Below, piece after piece: positions 30,930-41,369 of a DNA stretch of 64,000 nucleotides; position 1 is the first letter of the stretch; each line of letters starts with the position of its first letter. A program made the translations under genes and the position numbers. Origin of the DNA: Ecdyonurus torrentis (taxonomy: Eukaryota; Arthropoda; Insecta; Ephemeroptera; Heptageniidae). The stretch covers positions 34,537,930 through 34,601,929 of the forward strand of contig OX439131.1 of assembly GCA_949318235.1 (NCBI GenBank). The letters run 5' to 3'. The notes below the pieces were generated by a model. The model worked only from the letters and a program-made list of their open reading frames with translations. It ran no database searches and had not been told where the DNA came from.

Positions 30930-33834
30930 TACACACACACACACAATGGTGTTGCGGTTTTTTAATAGTTTCTTCTTTCTTTCAGGAAAAGCATTGAAGA
31001 CCAGTGGAAATTACAAAGGCTTTTATAACTTGGAACTGTGGCGTGGAAATCTGCATGATTCTTTAAAAGCAGCAGTTCAGACAAAACATTTGAATGATTG
31101 GCTAGTGTCCTTGGCACCAAATGTGTCTCACAAGTAAGAAATACATTTTATCTTGTTTAAATATAATAGTATGCTATAATAAATAATATATTTTTTAAAG
31201 GGTGTGGCTTGAAATGTGTGCTATTTATGCTGAACAACTCGTACAGGAAGAGGACCACTTGAAAGCAGCATCTTACTACTTGGCTTGTCACAAAGTAAGA
31301 TAAATTTCTAGCATATGGATTAGATTACCTGGTATTATGTTTTCAATACCAGGAATTAAATTTTCCCTTCGCCATTTTATAAATTTGAATTATGTGACAT
31401 AATTATTATGTACCTTTTAGTTTTAAGTATGTAATAAATTCCAGATTGTTAACAGTTTACATTTCAAAAATGGTGTTGTAAAAACTCATAATGCTAATGC
31501 TACAAATACATTTATTTTTGCATATTACTAACTTGCATAATACATTAAATGGCAACTCTTGATAGTTTACTCATTTAATTAGCATTTAATTAGATTAAAT
31601 AAAAGTAACAAAATCCCTTTTTCATGCACAAATAACACAAATTACATAGGCCTAATATTAAAAATGACTAATCTGTGCAATTTCATACAGACACAACACA
31701 TAAGTAATAATTTTTAAATCAATCAAAAAATGTTCAAGCACTTTTTTTATGACTAGTACCTAATTAGTAAAAAAAAAAAAAAAAAGTGGTAAAACTGAAA
31801 ATGCAATGACTAGTAAAAATATTATTATGACACTGCACTGCTTGCTGATGTAAAATATTTATCCCTTGAAATAATACACTATTTTGTAATCAATAAAAAA
31901 CAATAATACACCAAAAAAATATGAAAGTTTAATGATTGAAAAGACAAATATAATAATTAATAATTTTAATAAAATAATTAATTGAAACCATTTAATTTGA
32001 TTTAAATCATAAGAATAGTCCTCGTGTGTATACTATAAAAAGTTACTTTCTTACCAGAGCAAAAATCAAGCAATTTTTTCAGTTGAAGAAATATGATATA
32101 AAGCACTTTATTATTATTATTATTTACAGGTTATGGAAGCAATTGATGTGCTTACAGCTAACAAGCTCTATAGAGAGGCAGTGAGTATCTGCCAATGTCG
32201 CTTGGGCCCTGAAGATCCAGTTACAATTAAAACTATTCATCAGTGGGGCAAGGTGTCAGCTGCTCAAGGCAGTTTTGAATTAGCTACACAATGGTATGTA
32301 GTTCATTTAGTTAGTTTATTAAAGAACTGAGATTAAGAATTAGAGATTTTTATTGTTATTTTACTGCTATTTTATGTTATAGTTTATTTATTATAACTAT
32401 TCTTCAGCCCTCTTCTTCAGTTGCTTGGAGTGTTATGAAACATTTTTTTGGTGGAAGGTGGAAATAAGTAAAGTGTTATATGAAGGGAGGAAAAAAAATT
32501 TGGAAGAAGAGTATCAATTGATCGGGTAGAGTTGGAAGGTGTCTAATATTAGACACTAATATGTGATCTCAAAGTGTTGGGATAGTTCAGAACGCCTTAG
32601 AAGCATCTGGAAGCTAATATTATATATGCCATAGCTTGCATGGTGTATAAAGTAATCTATATTAACAGCTTTTCCTACAAGCAAGATCAATATTTGTTTT
32701 CTTTCCATTGTTGAAATAAACTTAACTTTTAAGTAATATTCACATGACTTGAATATTTCATGTCCGTCATGCGTGTCGACAGATATTGACAGACACTGAT
32801 GGTTATATGCGAATTTGGCTATTTTGCATGAGAAAGCATGTGCAAAAAACTGACAGATCCTTAACTTCATTGACACGTTGCTAAGATTTTGTCTTATGAG
32901 TTGATCTTACTTGTAGGGGAAACTATTAATATAGTTTGTTCTAATGCTGTCATTCATATAGCTTCATTGCTGCAAAGGACTATGAAAATGCTGCTGTACT
33001 CTTAAGTAAGAGAAAAGATCCAAAACTGTGGAAACTTGGGGCTTTTCTGGCAAAGCAAGCTGGAGCTGATGCCCTGTGCATGTCACTTGCATCAGAATGC
33101 TTCTATGCTAACTTGATAGATGAAGAATGGGAAGGACCAAAGGACATCATCAAAGAACATCCAAGTCTTGAGGTTAGCTTATAAACATTAACTTAATCAC
33201 AGTATTGAATGATGCATTCTTGTTTCCTGCAATTTTAGTTGTGATCAGTGACATAACCAAGGGGAATTATGTTAATGGCATAGTTTAATTTTTAACAAAC
33301 GCTTCATTTGCCCCTGATAAGTGATAATTGCTAACACACAACATAAATTAAATGTCTGTCTCTAATTTCCAAAAATGCATTAAAAAAATGTCAAGTCTTG
33401 ACTATGTGTCTGACCCACTTTTATACTTAACCCAAATGTTGTACAATTGTTCTTTATTTTTAGCCTCTGCACGTGTTGATAGAGGTTCATCAGCTGGTTT
33501 GTGCAAGAAGTAAACAGGAGGTACCAGGAGAGGAACAACTAAGTGAAATGTGGCAAGATGCTTTGAAACCTGAAGATTCTTTGTTGGAACAGCTTGTTAT
33601 CATCTGCAAAAATTCAACACAGGAAAATCTTTATTCCAAGCTGTACAAACTACTTCCAAGTCAGCACATGCAACAGCCGGCAGATTCTCGAAAAGAGGTA
33701 TTTTGATTTTGGCCACTTACATTAAAGGAGGAAAGCAATGTTGCTTTTATGAACTAACTAGTTGTTTTGATATCTAGTCAATTGTGCAGGAGGAAGGGGG
33801 GGGGGGGGGTGATACACATTTTATCCCCCATCGT

Positions 33835-33871
<37 letters not shown>

Positions 33872-36800
33872 TAGGGAAATGGTGGTTGGCACTTTTGAGC
33901 AAAAATAAATAAATAGTACAGTAATAATAAAAGGAGATGTTTTTTAACAAGTTTGGCTTTACAGCATCATAACTGGAGAACTGTTAGTCATTGAATACTG
34001 TAGTTACAATTAACTAATTAAGTATAAATTATATTTAGGAAAAGGAAAGGTACCATCGCGGTAAGGACAAACATGTGACGTTAAAATTTGATAGGGAGAA
34101 ACCAATTGAGAGTTGGCGCCAGGCAGCAGCGTCAACTGAAAATCTCAAATGGCGATAGTGGATTAAAAAATATATATTTGAAAATATATATATCATGCCT
34201 TATATTGTCTCAAGCCATTATGCACGGCCCTATGCACGCTAGGCATGCAAGGCTATGAGCACTTTTATGCATGTACATGTATAATTAATTAGGAGTTAGG
34301 AATTTTAGTAGGAGGCAGGGGGTTGCAAGTACAGCAATTTATTACATAACAATAAATATAACTCAATAGTTACAAACGTTTCGCCTTCCCAAAGGCTCAT
34401 CAGTGTAACGGGAAGAGTAACACAGTCACGCTAGAGATGATGCTCACACCACATCTGCTAGCAGACTGTGCTTGCAACCCCCTGCCTCCTACTAAAATTC
34501 CTAACTCCTAATTAATTATACATGCATAAAAGTGCTCATAGCCTTGCACGCCTAGCGTGCATAGGGCCGTGCATAACGGCTTGAGACAATATATGGCATG
34601 ATATATATATTTTTCAAATATATATTTTTTAATCCACTATCGCCATTTGAGATTTTCAGTTGACACTGCTGCCTGGCGCCAACTCTCATTTGGTTTCTCC
34701 CTATCAAATTTTAACGTCACATGTTTGTCCTTATCGCGATGGTACCTTTCCTTTTCCTAAATACAATTATTGCTAAGACGATTTTGTTTATATGTTTTTT
34801 CGTGTCCGTCCTGTGTTGTCCCGCTATAAAAATATATTTGACTGCAAAAAAGTCCGTTTTTTCTAGTAGCCCATCCCCTATTTTCTTTCCTGTCTTCTTT
34901 TTACTTTATTTCGCCTTAAAAGCACAGTAATATGTATGTAACAGTAAGTATGTGGTTTAAAATACGTTTGAATTTTCACGCGCCGATTTATTAACCAATC
35001 GGCGCGTGAGGCTGCGGGGCCACTGGGTATAAAAGCTCAGTAAATTCGCAGACCACTGCACAGTCTGCTAGCAGATGTGGTGTGAGCATCATCTCTAGCG
35101 TGACTGTGTTACTCTTCCCGTTACACTGATGAGCCTTTGGGAAGGCGAAACGTTTGTAACTATTGAGTTATATTTATTGTTATGTAATATATTGCTGTGC
35201 TTGCAAACCCCCGCCTCCTACTAAAATTCCTAACTCCTAATTAATTATACATGCATAAAAGTGCTCATAGCCTTGCACGCCTAGCGTGCATAGGGCCGTG
35301 CATAACGGCTTGAGACAATATATGGCATGATATATATATTTTTCAAATATATATATTTTAATCCACTATCGCCATTTGAGATTTTCAGTTGACGCTGCTG
35401 CCTGGCGCCAACTCTCATTTGGTTTCTCCCTATCAAATTTTAACGTCACATGTTAAGTATAAATTAGTTAGGTATAATAAAGTGGCCAAGTGGGCACAAT
35501 AAATATTAAAAATAAATCCACTATTTAACATATTAAAATAATGTATTAAATTAAAAAAAAAATAATAATAAAAAAATGTATGTCCCTTTTTTTCTTACAT
35601 TATCAACTGGGATGAGATGAACAATAATATGATAAATGAGCACACATGTATGACCAAGTCACGGTCTTGTGTCTTCTGCAGGGTGCCGCTTTGTATCTGG
35701 AATGAGAAAGTGAATTAGCAGCCCTAATGTTTATAATTAATTATTAGCCCTATTATTTTCCTATAAAAAAAAATACCCATGTGTCATTTTTTATGTTAAA
35801 ATTTTAAGGGATAAGCAACACAAGACAAACAACACTCCCAAGATATGCTTTCCTTTATTTATAAAGTTATGCCTGTGATCCCAATGACCAACCTGCAGGG
35901 GGGGGGGGGGGGGGGGGGTAAAAGTTCACGTAAAAGAAAAAAAAATCTTAGGTTTCCTCTATTGCTTAATTAATGCTATAATAAAACGTTTTTAAATAAT
36001 TTGGGAATTTTTTGCTTAACGCTGAGCAGCCAGAGTTAACAGTTCTCTTCCAGCCTTCTAGGAGGCTAGAGGTAGGGCATGGAGCTTTTCTCTCCTTGCC
36101 ATGCTGATGAGTCCCAGTAAGAATGAAATCGGTATCTATATGGCTACAGATGAGGTGCTGAAAATGGCAGTGTGCTATGCGCAATGCTCACACTATCTAA
36201 ACCAATGTGCAAGCCAGAATTCCCCTTTTTTATGAAGCTCGCATTCTACAGAGCAATATGAGCCACTTACGTATGCTTTTAAATTTCTTTTTGGACTGGG
36301 TTAGAATATATTCTCTACCACAGCGTCCTTGTTAGTGTAAGCTCATAATATCTCCCATTCCTCAATTTGTCCTAATCTATTTGTATTTTACTATCATATC
36401 TTTTTACTATCTATTTTTTATTATAATTATTTTTAGATTAGATTTGATTATATCAAGAGAATGGAAGTATAGATGGGGAGATTGAGAGGAGAGTGGCGGC
36501 AGGTAGGAAAGTAGTTGGCAGCATGGCAGGATTGGCCAAGAGTGATGCTTTATCAAACAAAGCAAAACTTACAGTGTACAATTCTGTCTTACTCCCAACT
36601 ATCTTATATGGTTCTGAATCATGGGTATGTCAGAGTAGGCATATGAGTAGGGTGAATGCTGTTGGTATGAGTTTTCTCAGAAGTATGTGTGGTAAAACAA
36701 GATTAGATAGGGTAAGGAATACTTGGGTGTTGGAGAAATGTGGAGTAAAAGAAACTGTGACTGAGAAGTATGAGAACAGTGTATTACGGTGGTTTGGTCA

Positions 36801-37878
36801 TGTTGAGAGAATGGGTGATGAAAGAATAGCAAAGCAGGTATTTCATAGTAGAGTGGATGGAAGGAGAGATAGAGGCAGGCCTAAAACATCATGGTCTGAG
36901 GTGGTTGGAAGATGTTTGAAAAATAAGAATGTACGCAGTATGAAATGCAAAAGGAAATGTATGAAACAAGGTATGAGACTGGCGGAAGCAAGTGAAGTAT
37001 GTCAGGATAGGAAGTTGTGGAGGTCTATCACTTGGTCAGGATAAAACATCTGTGTTGTTGGCTTACCCCGAAAGGGATTTATAGCGTCATGATATGTATG
37101 TATGTATGTAGATAGCTGCTTATTTTTATATTCCAGTAATGTCAACATGTAATTTTTTTTTTATCGCATCACTTTATGTCTCTTTAATTTTGTATTTCTG
37201 TTGTAGTGTTATGTATCTTTGTCAATTTATTTTGCATACATGCATTGCTCAAAAATGCAATCCTTGATACAATAATGCTTGTTTCAGATGTTGCTTCAAG
37301 TCTCAAAATTGCTTGTTTTGGCTGCTGCAGCACACAGTGAAAATGATGATGAATGGGAGCGCTTTGTTGTTGAAACATTGCACATGGCTTATCGTAGAGG
37401 ACTTGTTTGTGTCAAAGAACGTCCACTTCAAGCTCTACTTTATTGGCTGTGCTCTCCTATTCTAACAAAACTGTGTCACAGTGAAAGAGCATTCAAATGT
37501 GCTGCAATGTTGGACACTTTGAGTTGTAATAATGCTGATGGCATAAACCTTCTCACCAAATACAAAAGTTTTCTGTTGGATGCAGATTGTGCTACTTACT
37601 CACGTCTCACTGTAGTGATAACAGAGAAAGAGAGGGAGGTGGCAGCAAATCAAGCTGCAAAAAAGCAAATTGAAAGTTCTCAAGATTCTCTGGCAAATGC
37701 TAGGAGTACCAAAGAAGCATTGGAAAAGAAGCGCATTGCCTTTCCAAATCCACTCATTATATTCTGTAAAGTGCAGGGTTTGATTGAAGCATTTAAACAA
37801 AAAGATCTTTTGGAACCTGAACAGCTAACTCAGTGGCAACAAGACTTGAATGATTTTCGCTGCAAACTTCAAGAGTAA
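20370..37878 (+). CDS. GEMIN5: GEMIN5, complete coding region (19 exons)
   Basis: Gemin5 is the SMN-complex subunit that recognises the Sm site and cap of pre-snRNAs; it also binds ribosomes. Coding exons: 20370-20696, 20820-21051, 21149-21338, 25671-25879, 25964-26307, 26510-26675, 27190-27276, 27525-27645, 27729-27928, 29426-29568, 29773-29953, 30087-30134, 30371-30835, 30986-31133, 31201-31294, 32130-32293, 32962-33172, 33464-33697, 37288-37878. All phases agree, giving 1384 aa (human 1508). Residues 1-733 form two WD40 propellers: N-terminal LPSPNW as in vertebrate Gemin5, LRGHDKTVVDLSWCPW, LAFGTSDGRVG, VTWGPP, IAWNPHISGQLVSSSYDKSVKVWD. Residues 734-905 are a charged linker, 906-1190 the TPR-like region (YREAVSICQCRLGPEDPV), and the C-terminus has a coiled coil. 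The start ATG lies 9 nt into its exon, so a non-coding 5' exon is expected. A possible AATAAA is at 38096. Confidence 0.95.
21860..23897. mobile_element. hAT-like element with GGGGCGGCT ends, copy 1 (nested)
   Basis: Starts CAGGGGCGGCTGGTGCATG and ends caagccgcccctg; GGGTCTAA is duplicated at 21852-21859 and 23898-23905. CAG-type ends with 8-bp duplications indicate hAT. Interior landmarks are gaaaatcgaacaaaaaggtt near the left, a poly-A run at 22861-22910, a (CT)n run at 23344-23382 and poly-C at about 23823-23839. No intact transposase is visible. A second copy is at 41370-43435. It is inserted into the left arm of the larger palindromic element. Confidence 0.85.
23344..23382 (+). repeat. 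(CT)n microsatellite in hAT-like element
   Basis: About 19 CT dinucleotides. A shorter tctctctctctctttctctc stands at the same place in the second copy (about 42832-42852), so the repeat belongs to the element. Confidence 0.85.
24848..24985 (+). mobile_element. LINE B 3' end fragment with TATG tail
   Basis: The segment agtatgtcaggataggaaat, then ggcttaccccgaaagggatt, and a terminal run of tatg units match the 3' ends of the LINE copies at 36445, 46550 and 52845 (minus). Only the last few codons and the 3'UTR of the element remain. It lies 18 bp right of the giant hAT-like element. Confidence 0.8.
28033..29332 (+). mobile_element. pogo-like DNA transposon, internally deleted
   Basis: Inverted ends GGGGAGAGTGGGGTCAT and ATGACCCCACTCTCCCC, bordered by TA (28031-28032 and 29333-29334), consistent with the Tc1/mariner-pogo group. 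Internally it has GTGGGTCA-rich subterminal repeats on both sides. From 28500 it encodes MVRAYRRKGKSLDEEAILQA, resembling the psq-type helix-turn-helix start of pogo transposases, then a stop. A second open stretch (about 28644-28842) looks like another transposase segment ending YIFSEC. The catalytic DDE core is missing, so this is a non-autonomous deletion derivative. It lies in GEMIN5 intron 9. Confidence 0.75.
30849..30946 (+). repeat. (TC)n-(AC)n compound microsatellite in GEMIN5 intron 13
   Basis: About 33 TC dinucleotides followed by AC dinucleotides fill most of the 150-bp intron between donor 30836 and acceptor 30985. This places a long pyrimidine tract just inside the intron. Confidence 0.93.
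34369..34409 (-). ncRNA. Hammerhead ribozyme motif, minus strand
   Basis: The reverse complement carries the same 41-nt motif as 35120-35160: stem I GTTACA/TGTAAC, CTGATGA, stem II GCCTT-TGGG-AAGGC, and GAAA followed by CGTT. All core bases are intact. It lies in the inverted unit of the same retroelement. Confidence 0.82.
35028..35035 (+). promoter_or_regulatory. TATA box of the hammerhead element
   Basis: TATAAAAG stands about 85 bp upstream of the plus-strand ribozyme, after a GC-rich stretch and an 11-bp hairpin. It could drive transcription of the ribozyme unit. This is inference from sequence and position. Confidence 0.45.
35120..35160 (+). ncRNA. Hammerhead ribozyme motif, plus strand
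   Basis: The self-cleaving core is complete: stem I strands GTTACA (35120-35125) and TGTAAC (35155-35160) pair over 6 bp; CTGATGA is at 35126-35132; stem II GCCTT (35133-35137) pairs with AAGGC (35142-35146) across loop TGGG; GAAA is at 35147-35150. Stem III is only AC/GT (35150-35153) inside the palindrome AAACGTTT, so there is essentially no loop III. Cleavage would follow T35154 (triplet GUU). Minimal, palindromic stem III is known from hammerheads of Penelope-like elements and retrozymes, which often act as dimers. Confidence 0.87.
35980..36440 (+). repeat. Repeat with degenerate hammerhead-like core
   Basis: The segment from about 36190 (gtgcaagccagaattcccct, then tctaccacagcgtcc and tctcccattcctcaatttgt) recurs near 57115-57270 and partly at 3970-4130. 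Just upstream, CTGATGAG at 36104-36111 is followed after 13 nt by GAAA (36125-36128), with GCCATG before and TATGGC after it, which could pair as stem I. Stem II is damaged (GTCC against GAAT). It may be a decayed hammerhead-bearing retroposon. Confidence 0.4.
36445..37113 (+). mobile_element. LINE B, 5'-truncated, with TATG tail
   Basis: The plus-strand frame from 36493 to 37044 encodes the C-terminal part of a LINE reverse transcriptase (AGRKVVGSMAGLAKSD, ILYGSESWVC, VLRWFGHVERMGDERIA). It is nearly identical to the end of the longer copy at 52845-54952, implying recent activity. The element starts abruptly at gattatatcaagagaatgg, with no RT catalytic motif, and ends in ttatagcgtcatgatatg plus tatg repeats. 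It lies in GEMIN5 intron 18. Confidence 0.88.
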
Positions 37879-38608
37879 TACAGTATATTGTTGATCTCCA
37901 ATAATTCATTATTGTGGCTACACTACAAAGTGTAGAGAGGAGAAGGAAATGAAAATGTTAGCCATATAGGGGACCATATTAAATTTGTCTTGTTTTTATG
38001 ATAAAATATTTTCAAACATTTTTTATTTACAAGAGCTATATATATAATCTCTTGAGTAACAAAAGCGTAATTCAAAATTAATGAAGCTAGAGCAAAATAA
38101 AATTTGCATTAATTATTATTTAATACTCAAAGCCTAAATCAAGGCAGAAAGGATTCACATCTATTATTATTTTACTGTTAATGCAGTGCATTAACAATCT
38201 TTTCTTTCTTTTTTTATTTTTAAGTAACAAATTTATATAATTTGAAGCACAACTTTTTTATATAGAAATGTTCCCCTAATATATGAATGTGATATAATTA
38301 TTGGTGTAGCTTATGCCTCCAGCAAATCATTCATTTTTATTTCTTATCTTTAGAGTTAAACCTCAATTATTATTTTCAATTTAACCAAAATCTAGAGCAT
38401 TTATCACTTCAAAATGCATTTACTTTTTATTGATTGATTTTTTTTTTTTTTTTTTTTAAGTTCCTACATCAGAATAATTTATCATTCACATGGCATGTAA
38501 ATTTAATGTCAATATTGATAGTTATTTTGACAAAAACCGACTGTTACTTAAATTAGCACGTTTCACGTTAGAAAGCATACTGTGCATGCAAGGTAAACCA
38601 ACATATTA
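37879..38608 (+). other. GEMIN5 3'UTR and flank
   Basis: AT-rich sequence after the GEMIN5 stop codon. A candidate AATAAA lies at 38096-38101. No other feature is seen apart from a poly-T run near 38441. Confidence 0.5.
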
Positions 38609-38822
38609 GAGAACCTTAACAGAGAAGCGACAACCTCATGTTTTGAAAAACCCGCTAATAGTACCCACACTTTCTAGCATTCTGATTGGCCAGATTCGAG
38701 AAATTGTTTGGGTGTCCAATCAGAACGCTAGAAAGTGTGGGTACTTTTAGCGGGTCTTTCAAAACTAATGTAATGCGAGTCTGCCTAAAACATGAGGTTG
38801 TCGCTTCTCTGTTAAGGGTCTC
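38609..38822. mobile_element. TA-flanked MITE
   Basis: Inverted ends GAGAACCTTAACAGAGAAGC and GCTTCTCTGTTAAGGGTCTC, bordered by TA (38607-38608 and 38823-38824). Inner arms are gtacccacactttctagc and gctagaaagtgtgggtac around a loop. This fits a Tc1/mariner-type MITE. Confidence 0.78.
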
Positions 38823-39827
38823 TAACAGATATCAACAAACAGAGTTGCGCTAATAACAATCTTTGACACGCGCCATTATTGACAGATCCATTGCTTATCG
38901 TCATTTTAATGGATATAGCAATGAATAGAAAATAAAAAGCCGGATTTTGCCAGCTTTGCCTGTCACCTCGCCCATCAGTTTTAAAACACTGATTGTGAGA
39001 TGCATTTAACATTTAACATGATTAAAACATTTGATGCAAATTTGTTTATCTGTTAACTGACATCAAGTTTAAGTTACATGTGAATGATACATACGTTTTC
39101 AGTATTACAGCACCTGCAACAGCTGTTGTACAATGTAGCACAACAATTCTTTGGGCTACAATTATTGGCCATTAGATATGTGATTTTTTATAATTTGATC
39201 ACTCAAATCTGATCACATTATATTCTGTTATTCGTAAAACGTGTTTTCTTGCACTAAAAATATGCACATTACATTTGAATATCCATATTTGGTCATCATT
39301 TTAGAAGCAGAAAACAGGGTTTACAAACAGCTTTAGTAATTAGTATGTATGTTGATACATACATTTTTATTATTATTATTATTATTAGTTAATGCAACAG
39401 GCAAAAATCTAGCCTTTTTATGGATGTCACTAATAATAAAATACAGTACTAATAATAAAAATATATTTTTAATATGTTCAAAACCTTAAGCCTGCTAATC
39501 AAAAACTCTGAATAATTATAGTTAGTATATTGACTGAAACAAAATGAAATTAAAAGCTGAAAGCATATATACAGTATGAGTAAAGATCACAGCTGTATTA
39601 CGTACCCCCCCCCCCCCCCTCATTATTCTTACTTATAACTTATCATGCACTGCATGTTGGAGAAAAAAGTCAACTGGCTAAAACTTTAAAAAATCATAAC
39701 CCATTAATAAAATATAATAAAAAAATAAACAAAAACATGTTCTGAGTTGTTGATATATTTTTTTCCTACTAACTGTGTAATGCTTTAGTTTTGTCTTGCA
39801 AGTTATAGTTCTTTAGCAATGAGGAAG

Positions 39828-40301
39828 TCTACACGAAGTTAACCCCTAGGTTTGAATACGTCATTTGAAAGAGAAAAATTAGTAGATAAATTTGGCATAG
39901 GCAATTACCTGGAAAATTGAAGTTTTATTTAATAAATGAAGAAATAAAAAATTTCAATTCCCAACCCTTTGCCGACTATGACGTCATTTGTTTGCATCCG
40001 ATTTTCAGTTATCTTCTGGATTTCATGCAATGCAACTGCTACAGATTCAAAAAATTTAACGGCCAACGGCCACCTTTCAACAATGGAATCGTTTGAAATC
40101 CAGAAGACAATTGAAAATCGGATGTAAACAAATGACGTCATAGTCGGCAAAGGGTTGGGAATTGAAATTTTTTATTTCTTCATTTATTAAATAAAACTTC
40201 AATTTTGCAGGTAATTACCTATGCCAAGTTTATCTACTAATTTTTCTCTTTCAAATGACGTATTTAAACGTAGGGGTTAACTTCGTGTAGACTTCCTCAT
40301 T
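39828..40301. mobile_element. 474-bp near-perfect palindromic element
   Basis: The left arm from AATGAGGAAGTCTACACGAA is mirrored almost base for base to TTCGTGTAGACTTCCTCATT. Arms of about 215 bp include tgacgtcatttgtttgcatc and its complement, with a loop of about 40 bp near 40050. Target duplication is not resolved. It is non-coding. Confidence 0.78.
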
Positions 40302-40430
40302 AATGAAATATGTAATATATATGTGCCACCTACCAAAACTATGCATAGTATGCATACAAAGTATAAATATATAGTGTAGTAGCTTATTGCTCAGAAATAT
40401 ATTCTAAAAACTCTAAAATTGTATATTTAC

Positions 40431-41181
40431 CCAGTGTTAGGGTCGAACACCGTTTTAGAGGAACTCAAACCGATCACGAACACGATCTGAACACAAACAT
40501 TTTGAACTTTTTGCAAGTTCGAACACATCACGAACTGTTTGATCTAACTGTTTGATAGTGTTCAAAAATATATATAGTTTAAAAAAAATACTATTATTAA
40601 AATAAACCACATTTTTTAGTATTATTTTTTATTATTATTTTATTTATTTAACACCAAGGTGTGTACTTATACATATATATTTACATTGCAGTCTATAAGT
40701 CTACATTTTTGCATATTGACTTAATGATAGGGTCTGAGATGGACAATGAAGTAAGTGGTACCCATAGGCCACCACATAACAAACATACACATTTATCATT
40801 ACACTCGTGATTCTTTAATCTGACAGATTACATGGTGGAAACCATGCACCTCATAACGGGTAATAACATGCCTGTCTGTACAGTTTGGGCCTTTCCACCC
40901 ATTAATATTAAATGCAGGGGTATTATAGAAGGCCAGGCTGATATCTTCATATCAATATATATAGGCCTATATACATATTTTTTATGTACCCATATAAATA
41001 ATGGACATGTTTGAAACTCCTTTTATTTTACACATGCATGAATTTTTAATATTTAATTTAATTTTTAACACCGCAAATTAATTGCAAAAGTGTTCGATAT
41101 TGTGTTCGAAATTTCGAACACTCAGCAGTGAAATTGGTGTGCGTCGAACACGGAAATCGCACTCAAACACCCCAAGACTGG
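40431..41181. mobile_element. hAT-like element with nested LINE fragment
   Basis: The ends CCAGTGTTAGGG and CCCCAAGACTGG are inverted; TATTTAC is duplicated at 40424-40430 and 41182-41188. Subterminal tcgaacac/gttcgaa motifs recur on both sides. A minus-strand LINE A fragment (about 40617-40960) interrupts it. The 7-8 bp duplication and CAGTG-type ends suggest hAT. Confidence 0.6.
40617..40960 (-). mobile_element. LINE A 3' fragment
   Basis: Read on the minus strand this matches the 3' end of the LINE at 10880-12105: tggtttccaccatg, aagaatcacgagtgtaatga, cattgtccatctcagaccct and a terminal taaataaa-rich tail. It carries the Cys/His-rich coding tail with small changes. Confidence 0.8.
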
Positions 41182-41369
41182 TATTTACATGTTTAGGTAC
41201 ATGTTCTAACTTGTAGTTTAGACAGTTTTATTAATTATATCAGTACATTCTATATGAAACAATTCAAATGTGCCAGCACCAGCAGAAATTAAAATGAAAG
41301 AAAAGTATTTGCATTCCCCCAGAACAACCTACAATTTCTCTTTATATATATATATATATATATATATAT

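Larger units (their letters stand above)
34032..35452. mobile_element. Hammerhead-bearing retroelement (Penelope/retrozyme-like)
   Basis: A 1421-bp insertion flanked by the 14-bp direct repeat TTAAGTATAAATTA (34018-34031 and 35453-35466). It is built of three copies of one unit: an inverted left copy (about 34046-34330), a direct copy (about 34455-34735) and a second direct copy (about 35205-35452). The copies share gcaggcaggggg/cccccgcctcc-type ends, gcctggcgccaactctcatt and gcataaaagtgctcatag. Two hammerhead motifs lie at 34369-34409 (minus) and 35120-35160 (plus). A TATAAAAG at 35028-35035 and a hairpin acgcgccgat/atcggcgcgt precede the plus-strand ribozyme. No reverse transcriptase is present. 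Hammerheads in animals are known from Penelope-like elements and retrozymes, so I infer a non-autonomous member. Confidence 0.8.

Noticed and set aside
34721..34930. Hydrophobic frame inside the hammerhead element
   Set aside because: Short, T-rich and with no motif; probably an open frame by composition.
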